Positions 17,283 to 25,787 are shown, numbered from the stretch's first letter. The stretch is DNA of 64,000 bases from Acidovorax sp. 107 (GCF_003058055.1 NZ_QBTZ01000001.1:4792001-4856000); one strand, 5' to 3'. Notes: generated by a model from the sequence alone, not told the origin. Numbers and translations are program-made.

Positions 17283-19850
17283 ATGTCCGCCATAAGCGCC
17301 CCTAATGCCGCGCCGCTGTCCGCCCCAGGCCAGGGGGTGGCGGCGCCTTTGCCCCCACGTCCTTGGCTGTTGCCCGCTGTGTTGCTGGGCGTGGTGGCGG
17401 GGGCTGCGCTGCAACTGCAGCAGCCCACACTGTGGTCCGCTGCGGCCTATGGCTGGATGCTGGCGGCCGGCCTGCTGCTGGGCGGTGGTGCGGTGGCCGC
17501 TGCGCGGCGGCACCTAGGGCTGCGCCGGGCTCGCAGCGCAATTGCCATGGCACCCTGGCTGATGTTGCTGGCGGGGGCTCTGGCCATGGCGGGCGGCACC
17601 GGCCTGCGGGCCGCGGCCTACCAGGCCCAGGCCTTGCCTGCGGCCCTTGAGGGCAAGGACCTGCGCATCACCGGCGTGGTGGCCTCCATGCCGCAGGTCA
17701 ACGAGGCAGGCACCCGCTGGCGCATGGCGGTGGAGGCTGCAACGCTGCAAGGCTCGCCCGTGTCCATGCCGCCGCAGATCGACGTGGCCTGGTATGGCGG
17801 CGCCTTTGGCGGTGGGGGCGAGGTGCTGGACCTGCAGCGCCAGCCCGCGCCGGTGCGGGCGGGCGAGCGGTGGCAGATCACCGTGCGCTTGAAGGCACCC
17901 CATGGCCTGCGCAACCCGCACGGCTTTGACTATGAGCTGTGGATGTGGGAGCAGGGCGTACAGGCCACAGGCTATGTGCGCGCCGGCCCCAAGGACGAGC
18001 CGCCGGTGCGCGTGGCCGCCACCTGGCAGTACCCGGTGGAGCAACTGCGCCAGCGCGTGCGGGATGCCATCCTGGAGCGTCTGGTGTTTGGGCGAGATGG
18101 GTCGGGCAATGACAACACCGACACGGCTCGCACGCGCACTGCAGGCGTGGTGGCGGCGCTGGTCACGGGCGACCAGCGCGCTATCGACCGTGCGGACTGG
18201 GATGTGTTCCGCGCGACCGGGGTGGCCCACCTCATGAGCATTTCGGGCCTCCACATCACGTTGTTTGCCTGGCTGGCGGCGTTGGTGGTGAGGGCGCTGT
18301 GGCGGCGCTCGCCCCGGCTGAGCCTGGCGGTGCCAGCGCAATCTGCCGCGCTGGTGTCGGGTGTGCTGCTGGCCACGGCGTACGCGCTGTTCAGCGGCTG
18401 GGGCGTGCCCGCACAGCGCACCGTGACCATGCTGGCCATCGTGGGGCTGCTGCAGCTGAGCGGGCGCCGCTGGCCCTGGCCGCAGGTGTGGCTGCTGGCC
18501 TGCGGGTCCGTGGTGGCGCTGGACCCGTGGGCATTGGCTCAGGCGGGCTTCTGGCTCAGCTTTGTGGCGGTGGGCGTGCTGTTTGCTACCAATCCGATAG
18601 CTGCTGAGGCAAGTAGTATTAGCGCTACAGGCCATTTTTATGCATTGGTGCGTGAGCAATGGGTGGTCACGCTCGCGCTCACGCCCCTGGGCTTGCTGCT
18701 GTTTGGCCAGGTGTCGCTGGTGGGTTTTGTGGCCAACCTGGTGGCCATCCCCTGGGTCACGCTGGTGGTCACGCCGCTGGCGCTGGGTGGCGTGCTGTGG
18801 GCGCCGTTGTGGAGCGCGGCGGCCCTCAGCCTGCAGCCGTTCACCGCGTTGCTGCAATGGCTGGTGCAGTGGCCCTGGGCTGCCGTGTTTTTGCCCGCAG
18901 CGCCGCTCTGGGCGGGCGTGGCGGCGGTGGCTGGGGGCGCACTCTTGGCCATGCGCCTGCCCTGGCGCCTGCGTTTGCTCGCGTTGCCTTTGCTGCTGCC
19001 GGTGTTGTGGTGGCAGCCCGCGCGGCCCGCAGCGGGGCAGTTTGAGCTGCTGGCCGCCGACATCGGCCAGGGCAATGCCGTGCTGGTACGCACCGCCAAC
19101 CACACGCTGCTCTACGACGCGGGTCCGCGTTTCAGCCGCGAGAGCGACGCGGGTCACCGCGTGCTGGTGCCGCTGCTGCGGGCGTTGGGCGAGCAGGTGG
19201 ATGTGCTCATGCTCAGCCACCGCGATGCCGACCACACGGGCGGCGCGGCGGCCGTGTTGGCCCAGCAACCCCGTGCCGAACTCACCGGCTCCATCGAAGC
19301 TGAGCACGCCCTGCAGCGCTTGCGCCCGAGCAGGCCCTGCCTGGCCGGCCAGCGCTGGGAATGGGATGGTGTGGTGTTTGAGGTACTGCACCCCCTGCCC
19401 GGCGACGACGCCCCGGGGGCGGCCAAGCCACCGCGCCCTAACGCGCTCAGCTGCGTGCTGCGCATCTCCGCCGCAGGCACCGAGGGCGCATCCGCCTTGC
19501 TGGTAGGCGACATCGAAGCGCCGCAGGAGCAGGCCCTGCTGGCGCGTGGCGCACCGGTGCGGGCCGATTTGCTACTGGCGCCCCACCATGGCAGCAAGAC
19601 CTCGTCGTCGGCGGCTTTTCTGGAGGCCGTGCAGCCGCGCACCGCTTTGGTGCAGGCTGGGTATCGCAACCGCTTTGGCCACCCGGCGCCGGATGTGCTG
19701 CAGCGCTATCTGGAGCGCCACATTGCGGTGGTGGAGTCCTCGCGCTGCGGGGCGGCCCGGTGGTCCTCGTCACAGCCTGGGCAGGTGGGCTGCGAACGCG
19801 ATACCGGCGAGCGCTATTGGCAGCACCGCATGGTGCCACGGGACGGCTGA
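17283..19850 (+). CDS. comEC: DNA internalisation-related competence protein ComEC/Rec2
   Basis: 855-aa polytopic membrane protein that carries single-stranded DNA across the inner membrane during transformation. N-terminal membrane segments and a DUF4131 region are followed by the competence domain with GVAHLMSISGLHITLFAWL, then a C-terminal MBL domain from about residue 585 with MLSHRDADHTGG (HxDxDH) and LLAPHHGSKTSSS. A dispersed repeat copy (18585-18645) lies in frame within a loop between membrane segments. No other competence gene is nearby. The MBL domain is thought to degrade the non-transported strand. Confidence 0.93.
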   Translation: MSAISAPNAAPLSAPGQGVAAPLPPRPWLLPAVLLGVVAGAALQLQQPTLWSAAAYGWMLAAGLLLGGGAVAAARRHLGLRRARSAIAMAPWLMLLAGALAMAGGTGLRAAAYQAQALPAALEGKDLRITGVVASMPQVNEAGTRWRMAVEAATLQGSPVSMPPQIDVAWYGGAFGGGGEVLDLQRQPAPVRAGERWQITVRLKAPHGLRNPHGFDYELWMWEQGVQATGYVRAGPKDEPPVRVAATWQYPVEQLRQRVRDAILERLVFGRDGSGNDNTDTARTRTAGVVAALVTGDQRAIDRADWDVFRATGVAHLMSISGLHITLFAWLAALVVRALWRRSPRLSLAVPAQSAALVSGVLLATAYALFSGWGVPAQRTVTMLAIVGLLQLSGRRWPWPQVWLLACGSVVALDPWALAQAGFWLSFVAVGVLFATNPIAAEASSISATGHFYALVREQWVVTLALTPLGLLLFGQVSLVGFVANLVAIPWVTLVVTPLALGGVLWAPLWSAAALSLQPFTALLQWLVQWPWAAVFLPAAPLWAGVAAVAGGALLAMRLPWRLRLLALPLLLPVLWWQPARPAAGQFELLAADIGQGNAVLVRTANHTLLYDAGPRFSRESDAGHRVLVPLLRALGEQVDVLMLSHRDADHTGGAAAVLAQQPRAELTGSIEAEHALQRLRPSRPCLAGQRWEWDGVVFEVLHPLPGDDAPGAAKPPRPNALSCVLRISAAGTEGASALLVGDIEAPQEQALLARGAPVRADLLLAPHHGSKTSSSAAFLEAVQPRTALVQAGYRNRFGHPAPDVLQRYLERHIAVVESSRCGAARWSSSQPGQVGCERDTGERYWQHRMVPRDG
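18585..18645 (+). repeat. Dispersed ~60-bp repeat, copy B, inside comEC
   Basis: GCTACC..CCGATAGCTGCTGAGG, about 15 variable bases, AGCGCTACAGGCCATTTTTA. All core elements of the family are present, in the same orientation as the gene. It is translated in frame as roughly ATNPIAAEASSISATGHFYA, with no stop codon. It lies in a hydrophilic stretch between hydrophobic segments of ComEC. Confidence 0.75.
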
Positions 19851-19935
19851 CCTGGGGTCGATGGCGCAGCGCCGCCAGGGGTGTTGTGCCGAGGCGGGCT
19901 CACAAATTGCTATCCTGAACGCAGGAGGCCCGTTC

Positions 19936-21459
19936 ATGCAGAAATTTGACGAGATGTACGCCATGCTGCCGTTTGACGGCAGCGACGTGCGGGAGCACTA
20001 CAAGCGCTACGCGCAGTGGTTGAGCAAACAGCCCCCTGACGTGATGCAGGCCCGCAGGGCCGAAGCCGAGATGATCTTCCGGCGCGTGGGCATCACCTTT
20101 GCCGTGTACGGTGCCAAGGACGAAGGCGGCGCTGGCAACGAGCGGTTGATTCCGTTCGACCTGATCCCCCGCATCATCCCCGCCCACGAGTGGAGCAGCA
20201 TGCAGCAGGGGCTGGTGCAGCGGGTCACCGCGCTCAACCGCTTTATCCATGACGTGTACCACGGCCAGGACATCATCCGCGCCGGCATCGTGCCTGCCGA
20301 CCTCATCCTGAACAACGCGCAGTACCGCCCCGAGATGGCTGGCGTGCATGTGCCCCAAGACATCTACGCGCACATCGCCGGTATCGATATCGTGCGTGCC
20401 CCCGATGCCCAGGGCAACGGCGAGTACTACGTGCTGGAAGACAACCTGCGCGTGCCCAGCGGCGTGAGCTACATGCTTGAAAACCGCAAGATGATGATGC
20501 GGCTCTTCCCCGAGCTGTTCAGCCTGCACAAGGTGGCGCCCGTGGCGCATTACCCCGACATGCTGCTCGAAACCCTGCGCGCCAGCGCCCCGGCCACGGC
20601 CGACGAGCCCACGGTGGTAGTGCTCACGCCCGGCATGCACAACAGCGCGTACTTCGAGCATGCCTTCCTGGCCCAGCAGATGGGTGTGGAGCTGGTCGAA
20701 GGGCAGGACCTGGTCGTCAAGGACAAGTTCGTCTACATGCGCACCACGCGCGGCCTGCAGCGGGTGGATGTGATCTACCGCCGCGTGGACGACGACTTCC
20801 TCGACCCGCAGGTGTTCCGTCCCAATTCCACATTGGGCTGCTACGGCCTCATGGAGGCCTACCGCGCGGGCAACGTGGGCATCTGCAACGCCGTGGGCAC
20901 GGGCGTGGCCGACGACAAATCGGTGTACCCCTATGTGCCCGAGATGATCCGCTTCTACCTGGGTGAAGAGCCCATCCTGAAAAACGTGCCCACCTGGATG
21001 TGCCGCAAGCCGGACGACCTGCAGCATGTGCTGGCCCACCTCAAGGACCTGGTGGTCAAGGAAGTGCACGGCGCGGGCGGCTACGGCATGCTGATCGGCC
21101 CGGCCGCCACGCAGGCCGAGATCGAAGACTTCCGCCGCGCGTTGATCGCCAACCCCTCGGGCTACATCGCGCAACCCACGCTCAGCCTTTCCAGCTGCCC
21201 CACGTATGTGGAGAGCGGCATTGCCCCGCGCCACATCGACCTGCGCCCCTTCGTGCTCAGTGGGCGAGAGGTGCAGATGGTGGCAGGTGGGCTCACGCGT
21301 GTGGCGCTGCAGGAAGGTTCGTTGGTGGTCAATTCCTCGCAGGGCGGGGGTACCAAGGACACCTGGGTGCTGGGCGAGGGGGCGACCGCTGCGTCATCCA
21401 AGGCAGGGCAGTCCCAATCCCAGGGTCAGTCGCAAAGTCAATCGCAAGGGAGCTTCTGA
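19936..21459 (+). CDS. Circularly permuted type 2 ATP-grasp protein
   Basis: 507 aa. The start follows AGGAGG at 19923-19928. The sequence FDLIPRIIPAHEWSSMQQGL, VYHGQDIIRAGIVPADLILNN and EYYVLEDNLRVPSGVSYMLENR is typical of the CP_ATPgrasp_2 (DUF404/DUF407) family. These proteins are predicted peptide-bond-forming ATP-grasp ligases. The last 25 residues are a Gln/Ser repeat tail (QSQSQGQSQ) not seen in the core family. It is 2 nt from the alpha-E gene, its usual partner. The transglutaminase-like gene that often completes this set is absent here. Confidence 0.9.
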   Translation: MQKFDEMYAMLPFDGSDVREHYKRYAQWLSKQPPDVMQARRAEAEMIFRRVGITFAVYGAKDEGGAGNERLIPFDLIPRIIPAHEWSSMQQGLVQRVTALNRFIHDVYHGQDIIRAGIVPADLILNNAQYRPEMAGVHVPQDIYAHIAGIDIVRAPDAQGNGEYYVLEDNLRVPSGVSYMLENRKMMMRLFPELFSLHKVAPVAHYPDMLLETLRASAPATADEPTVVVLTPGMHNSAYFEHAFLAQQMGVELVEGQDLVVKDKFVYMRTTRGLQRVDVIYRRVDDDFLDPQVFRPNSTLGCYGLMEAYRAGNVGICNAVGTGVADDKSVYPYVPEMIRFYLGEEPILKNVPTWMCRKPDDLQHVLAHLKDLVVKEVHGAGGYGMLIGPAATQAEIEDFRRALIANPSGYIAQPTLSLSSCPTYVESGIAPRHIDLRPFVLSGREVQMVAGGLTRVALQEGSLVVNSSQGGGTKDTWVLGEGATAASSKAGQSQSQGQSQSQSQGSF

Positions 21460-21461
21460 AC

Positions 21462-22421
21462 ATGCTGAGCCGTACCGCCGACCATTTGTTCTGGATGTCC
21501 CGCTACACCGAGCGGGCGGAGAACACCGCGCGCATGCTCAATGTGAGCTATGAAATGTCCCTGCTGCCCCAGTCCGCTGACGCGGCGCAGGCCGGCTGGG
21601 AGGGGCTGCTGTCCATCAGCGAGCTCATCCCTGCCTACACCGCCAAGCATGGCGAGGTCACGCCCGCCAACGTGCTCGAGTTCATGGTGCGCGATGGCAA
21701 CAACCCATCGTCCATCCTGTCGTGCCTGCGCGCAGCGCGCGAGAACGCACGCGCTGTGCGCGGTGCGCTGACCACCGAGGTGTGGGAGACCCAGAACCAG
21801 ACCTGGCTGGAGCTGCACCGGCAGCTCCAAGGTGGCGCGTTTGAGCGCGATCCGGGCCAGTTCTTTGAGTGGGTGAAATACCGCTCGCACCTGTCGCGTG
21901 GCGTGGTGCTGGGCACCATGCTGCAGGACGAGGCGTTTCACTTCTTGCGCATGGGCACCTTCCTGGAGCGTGCGGACAACACTGCGCGCCTGCTGGATGT
22001 GAAGTTCCATGCGGTCAAGAACGACTTTTTTGGCCGGCCCAGCGAGCGCAACCAGGAGAGCGACTTCTACCACTGGAGCGCGATCTTGCGCAGCGTGTCG
22101 GCGTTCGAGGTGTACCGCAAGGTGTACCGCGACGTCATCACGCCCGGCCGTGTGGCCGACCTGCTGATCCTGCGCCGCGACATGCCGCGCTCGCTGCACG
22201 CTTGCCTGCGCGAGGTGGTGGACAACCTGGCTGTGCTGGCCAACGGCCAGTCCGCCGAAACGAGCCGCAGGGCAGGGCGCTTGCTGGCCGACCTGCAGTA
22301 CGGTCGCATCGACGAGATCCTGGCCACCGGCCTGCATGCGTTCCTCACGCAGTTTCTGGACCGGGTCAACGACCTCGGGGGGGGGATCAGCCGCGATTTC
22401 CTGGTGACGTCCGGCGATTGA
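21462..22421 (+). CDS. Alpha-E domain protein (DUF403)
   Basis: 319-aa all-helical protein. MLSRTADHLFWMSRYTERAENTARML is the conserved entry of the alpha-E family, and FLRMGTFLERADNTARLLDVKFH repeats the RxERAxNTARxLD pattern. It follows the ATP-grasp gene by 2 nt, so the two are surely translated together. The family always accompanies such ATP-grasp proteins and is thought to act with them in making or modifying a peptide-like product; its own chemistry is unknown. The 3' end overlaps the convergent membrane-protein gene by 35 bp. Confidence 0.9.
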   Translation: MLSRTADHLFWMSRYTERAENTARMLNVSYEMSLLPQSADAAQAGWEGLLSISELIPAYTAKHGEVTPANVLEFMVRDGNNPSSILSCLRAARENARAVRGALTTEVWETQNQTWLELHRQLQGGAFERDPGQFFEWVKYRSHLSRGVVLGTMLQDEAFHFLRMGTFLERADNTARLLDVKFHAVKNDFFGRPSERNQESDFYHWSAILRSVSAFEVYRKVYRDVITPGRVADLLILRRDMPRSLHACLREVVDNLAVLANGQSAETSRRAGRLLADLQYGRIDEILATGLHAFLTQFLDRVNDLGGGISRDFLVTSGD

Positions 22422-22878
22422 AAACCAGCAGGACTGCGCCATGCAAAGCCAGCCCCGCTCCGTAGGGGAGGAGTGGGGCCCAGGGTGATCCCAGCAAGGC
22501 CTTTGCCTGCGTGCCGCGCAGCCAGTCGGGCATTGCCACGCCCCAAGGGGCGTGCAGGCTCGCCACCAGAACCCCATAGGCCGTGAGTCCCAGACCCACA
22601 AACGCACCCAGAGCGATGCCGTAGGCCACCGGGAGCTTGCGACGACCCGCCATGGCCATGAAGGCGGCACTGAAGAAAATCCCCAGGAACACGGTGGCCA
22701 GCCAGGCCACCGGCCACCAACCCGCATCACCCGTTCCAGACCGGGCCACCAGCAGCGCATTGAAGCCACCCACGGTGCACAGCGTCAGCAGGGGTACCAA
22801 AAAATTGCGATACCGAGCGCTCAGCTGCGCTGAATACGCCGTCTGGGCTGGTGGTGTCTGGTGTGGGGTGGCGTGCAT
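22387..22878 (-). CDS. Hypothetical four-TM membrane protein
   Basis: 163 aa with about four hydrophobic segments (FLVPLLTLCTVGGFNALLV; VAWLATVFLGIFFSAAFMAMA; IALGAFVGLGLTAYGVLVAS; GAGLALHGAVLLVF). The order of polar linkers is regular and the frame has G/C-rich third positions. It does not match a family I can name. The gene's 3' end overlaps the alpha-E gene on the opposite strand by 35 bp. A VF530-type gene lies directly upstream (6 nt), so the two may form an operon. Confidence 0.65.
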   Translation of the reverse strand: MHATPHQTPPAQTAYSAQLSARYRNFLVPLLTLCTVGGFNALLVARSGTGDAGWWPVAWLATVFLGIFFSAAFMAMAGRRKLPVAYGIALGAFVGLGLTAYGVLVASLHAPWGVAMPDWLRGTQAKALLGSPWAPLLPYGAGLALHGAVLLVFNRRTSPGNRG

Positions 22879-22884
22879 CGCAGG

Positions 22885-23166
22885 TCATTCCTGCGCGTTG
22901 CGCCGCTGGTCCCGCAGCATGAAGAGGTAGAGGCTTTCGACCTTCTCGCGCGCCCAGGGGGTCTTGCGCAGGAATTTGAGGCTGGAGCCCACGCTGGGGT
23001 CGATCTGGAAGCAGCGGATGGGAATCTGCCGCCCCAGTTCATCCCAGCCAAAGTAATCGGCCAGGCCCACAACCATGGCTTCGAGTGTCACGCCGTGCAG
23101 GGGATTGCGCGGCTGGGCGGGCTTGTTGGCCGGCGGGGCGGGCGGCGGGGTCTCTGGAGTGCTCAT
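22885..23166 (-). CDS. VF530 family small DNA-binding-like protein (DUF2132)
   Basis: 93 aa. A Pro-rich N-terminal tail (about 22 residues) precedes the VF530 core: [47 protein letters not shown], and [10 protein letters not shown]. The family has a small helical fold described as DNA-binding, with unknown biological role. The start MSTPETPP is chosen where the tail begins; an upstream ATG at 23175 is possible. Confidence 0.85.
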   Translation of the reverse strand: MSTPETPPPAPPANKPAQPRNPLHGVTLEAMVVGLADYFGWDELGRQIPIRCFQIDPSVGSSLKFLRKTPWAREKVESLYLFMLRDQRRNAQE

Positions 23167-23327
23167 GGCGCCAAGCATACAGACTGGGAACGTGTCCACA
23201 CTCTGGATGTGGCCCCCGTCGTGTGCCACAGGCGAGAAACCCACTGGCGCCACTGTAAGGCTGAAGCTGCCAAACCACGGTTCCTGTCAACCTCAGAGGG
23301 GCGACGCACAGCGGCCCAAAGTGCGGG

Positions 23328-24245
23328 TCAGGCTTTGCGTTGCAGATGGTCTTCCCGCTGAAAAAGCTCGGCCGCCCAGTCCACAAAGGCGCGCACCTTG
23401 GCGCTCAGGTGGCGGTTCGGGGGGTACACCACGTACACGGGCAGCAGGGGCTGGGTCCAGTCGGGCAGCAGTTGCACCAGGGCTCCGCTGTCAAGGTAGC
23501 GCTGGGCCTGCCAGCTGGTGATCTGGCCAATGCCCAGGCCCGCCACGATGGAGGTGACGTAGGCATTGGCCTCGTTCACGCTCAGCTGGTAAGGGCCGGT
23601 GATGTCGATGGACTCATCCCCCCGGCGAAACTCCAGCGGGTAGTGCCGCCCGCTTTGGGGCGAGAAGTAGATGACGCTGGCGTGTTTCTCCTCGATCTCC
23701 AGCGGGTGCGTGGGGGTGCCCTTGCGCTCCAGGTAGGCGGGCGCGGCGGCGGTGATGAACTCCAGGTTGCCAATGCGGCGCGCCACCAGCGACTGGTCGC
23801 TCAGCTCGCCCCCCCGGATCACGCAGTCCACGTTGTCGCCGATCAGGTCCACCGTGCGGTCGCTCACGCCCAGGTCCACCTGGATGTCCGGGTAACGGGC
23901 ATGGAACTCTGCCAGGTGCGGAATGATGAGCAACTGTGCCACCGATGTGCCCACGTCGATGCGCAGCCGCCCGCGCGGGTTGGCGCGCGCGTTGGTCATG
24001 CTGGCCTCGATGTCGTCCAGGTCGGTCAGCAGCCGCACCGTGCGGTCGTAGTAGGCTGCGCCGTCGGGCGTCACCGTCACGCGGCGCGTGGTGCGGTTGA
24101 GCAGCTTCACGCGCAGCCGCTCCTCCAGCGCCTGCACATGCTTGGTCACCGTGGCTTTGGGCAGGTTCAGCGAATCTGCTGCCCGGGTAAACGTACCGGC
24201 CTCCACCACCCGCACGAATATGCGCATGGCCTGAATCTGGTCCAT
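23328..24245 (-). CDS. LysR-type regulator, CeoR/BpeT-like by position
   Basis: 305 aa. The N-terminal winged helix (MDQIQAMRIFVRVVEAGTF, LNLPKATVTKHVQALEERL) is followed by an effector domain with the VIRGGELSDQSLVARRIG pattern found in close relatives. It is divergent from the lipase-like gene and the RND pump, the position held by ceoR or bpeT in Burkholderia, whose products activate the pump. The start follows AAGGAG. The inducer is unknown; salicylate-like weak acids are inferred from those homologues only. Confidence 0.85.
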   Translation of the reverse strand: MDQIQAMRIFVRVVEAGTFTRAADSLNLPKATVTKHVQALEERLRVKLLNRTTRRVTVTPDGAAYYDRTVRLLTDLDDIEASMTNARANPRGRLRIDVGTSVAQLLIIPHLAEFHARYPDIQVDLGVSDRTVDLIGDNVDCVIRGGELSDQSLVARRIGNLEFITAAAPAYLERKGTPTHPLEIEEKHASVIYFSPQSGRHYPLEFRRGDESIDITGPYQLSVNEANAYVTSIVAGLGIGQITSWQAQRYLDSGALVQLLPDWTQPLLPVYVVYPPNRHLSAKVRAFVDWAAELFQREDHLQRKA

Positions 24246-24263
24246 GGCTTCTCCTTGAGTCAT

Positions 24264-24284
24264 CAGCACCCAGATTGGGTGCTG
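24264..24284 (-). promoter_or_regulatory. 21-bp perfect palindrome before the LysR gene
   Basis: CAGCACCCA-GAT-TGGGTGCTG lies 18 nt upstream of the LysR start, just in front of its ribosome binding site. It could be an operator for autoregulation or, as RNA, a hairpin next to the Shine-Dalgarno. The wider gap 24246-24437 must also hold the promoter of the lipase-like gene and the pump. Confidence 0.45.
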
Positions 24285-24437
24285 AGGAATTCTCACACGG
24301 GCACCTCGGTTTGATTGTTGAGCTTTTGGAAACAGTGCGGTGGTGTTTGACCTGTTTATCAGAAAAGCCCAAGCCACTACATTTCATCCATCGTCAACCG
24401 ATCCTCCACCTCATCACCTAACTACTGGGTACCTGCC

Positions 24438-25319
24438 ATGCAGCCCGACCACCCGTCCTCGTCCTCTTTGCCCACGCAGCCCGCTGCGGCGCCTGCCAAG
24501 GCGTCTGGTGCGGCTTCGTCCGTCTGCACCGATTCCACCATTGAGGTGGCTCAGGGGCAGGACGTGGCCGTGCGCATGTACGGCCGCAAGAAGACCGGCC
24601 ACACGTCGCCGGTGGTCGTGCACTTCCATGGCGGGGCCTTCATGTCGGGCGACCTGGACAACGGCTGCACGGTGGCCTCGCTGCTGGAGAGCGCCGGGGC
24701 GGTGGTGGTGTCGGTCGCGTATCCGCTCACGCCGTTTCCGCAGCCGGTGGACACGGGCTACGGGGTGCTCAAGTGGGTGCACAAGCACCGTACCAAGCTC
24801 GGCGGGCAGGGCGCTGCCGTGTACCTGGCGGGCGAAGAAGCCGGTGGCAACCTGGCGGCGGCCGTGGCGCTGATGGCGCGCGACCAGTCGCACCCTCCGC
24901 TGGCCGGGCAGATTCTGCTGTCGCCCATGCTGGACCCCTGTGTGGGCACCGCGTCGCTGCGCGAGGCCACGGGGGATTCCACGGGCTGCAAGTGGACCGA
25001 GGGCTGGCGCAACTTTCTGCGCTGCCCGCGCGATGCCGAGCACCCCTATGCCGTGCCGGCCGGCGCACAGCGCCTGGCGGGGCTGCCGCCCACGCTGATC
25101 CTGGTGGGTGACACCGATCCCATGCACGACGAGGCGCTGGCCTACGCGGCCCGGCTGGAGGCTGCCGGCCTGTCGGTCACCCGCCACGTGTTTTCCAAGA
25201 ACCCGCAGTGGCCCGATGCCCTGCTGCAGACCGGCCCACACGAATGCCCTTGTGCGGTGGGTGCGCAGGAGCAGTTCCGGCAGTTCTTCGCGGCCACGCG
25301 AAGTCCGGTGCCGTCCTGA
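24438..25319 (+). CDS. Alpha/beta-hydrolase fold protein lacking the catalytic Ser (LlpE-like)
   Basis: 293 aa of the hormone-sensitive-lipase group. The oxyanion motif HGG is at 64-66 (VHFHGGAF) and the acid is likely Asp227 in GDTDPMHDE. The nucleophile elbow, normally G-D-S-A-G, reads G132-E-E-A-G136, so the Ser is replaced by Glu134. The segment expected to carry the catalytic His reads NPQWPD. A lipase-like gene (llpE) holds the same place, between the LysR gene and the RND pump, in Burkholderia ceo/bpe clusters. This copy is probably a pseudoenzyme or uses another chemistry. No signal peptide; cytoplasmic. Confidence 0.82.
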   Translation: MQPDHPSSSSLPTQPAAAPAKASGAASSVCTDSTIEVAQGQDVAVRMYGRKKTGHTSPVVVHFHGGAFMSGDLDNGCTVASLLESAGAVVVSVAYPLTPFPQPVDTGYGVLKWVHKHRTKLGGQGAAVYLAGEEAGGNLAAAVALMARDQSHPPLAGQILLSPMLDPCVGTASLREATGDSTGCKWTEGWRNFLRCPRDAEHPYAVPAGAQRLAGLPPTLILVGDTDPMHDEALAYAARLEAAGLSVTRHVFSKNPQWPDALLQTGPHECPCAVGAQEQFRQFFAATRSPVPS

Positions 25320-25388
25320 CGGCCCCTGACACCCTTTCATACCCCTGAAAGCTGCTGACCTTCACCTTGGGTGGAGGCAGAGAAATGC

Positions 25389-25413
25389 GGGCTCGGCGCG
25401 AGCCCCCTTCCTT
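25389..25413 (+). terminator. Probable terminator after the lipase-like gene
   Basis: GGGCTC (25389-25394) pairs with GAGCCC (25400-25405), followed by CCTTCC and a run of seven T. If efficient, it separates the lipase-like gene from the pump genes and implies a second promoter within 25414-25787. Confidence 0.55.
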
Positions 25414-25532
25414 TTTTTACCTTGATTTCCGGCCTGGCGTGCCGGAGGGGAAACGCTTGCCCGGCGTTGTCCGGTCTGCACGTCCTGGAGCCCGCGCTAA
25501 CCATTCAAACGATACGGAGGAAAGAACACACC

Positions 25533-25601
25533 ATGCATGCACCCCTGATCTCGCTGGCCTGCGGCCGCTGTCACAGCGCACCCGGCCGTACCGTCTTTTG
25601 A
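25533..25601 (+). CDS. Possible 22-aa leader peptide before the efflux operon
   Basis: A short frame with product MHAPLISLACGRCHSAPGRT plus VF. Its ATG lies 10 nt after a strong GGAGG (25516-25520), a better ribosome binding site than that of the pump adaptor itself. Eighteen nt after the stop is a GC-rich hairpin (25619-25639). This order is that of a translated attenuator. The surrounding gap 25320-25787 (468 nt) holds no other gene I can support. Confidence 0.4.
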   Translation: MHAPLISLACGRCHSAPGRTVF

Positions 25602-25618
25602 CGATGACCCGCAGGCCG

Positions 25619-25639
25619 CCCCGGTGTTTGTCGCCGGGG
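25619..25639 (+). promoter_or_regulatory. Hairpin downstream of the leader ORF
   Basis: CCCCGG (25619-25624) pairs with CCGGGG (25634-25639), loop of 9 nt, no T run directly after. It could act as half of an attenuator or as an RNA-stabilising element ahead of the adaptor gene at 25788. Confidence 0.3.
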
Positions 25640-25787
25640 TATTGACCTTTCCACCGTGTCATTGCCGAGACTGCGTTCCGCCCCCTTTGCATTGACCCCT
25701 GCCAAGCGCAGCCCACAGGCGCCAGCGCACGGCAGACCCATTTCACAGCGTGCTTCACAAGGGCACACCTACTGATCGAAAGTGACC

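Noticed and set aside
17514..19391. 625-aa open frame on the minus strand
   Set aside because: Antisense of comEC, whose domains are clear; the minus-frame product is Arg/His/Gln-rich without motif.
24438..25319. Sequencing error as the cause of the missing catalytic Ser
   Set aside because: Changing GAAGAA to encode Asp-Ser would need several substitutions, the frame is intact, and the expected His segment is also changed. An error is unlikely, though only homologue comparison can settle it.
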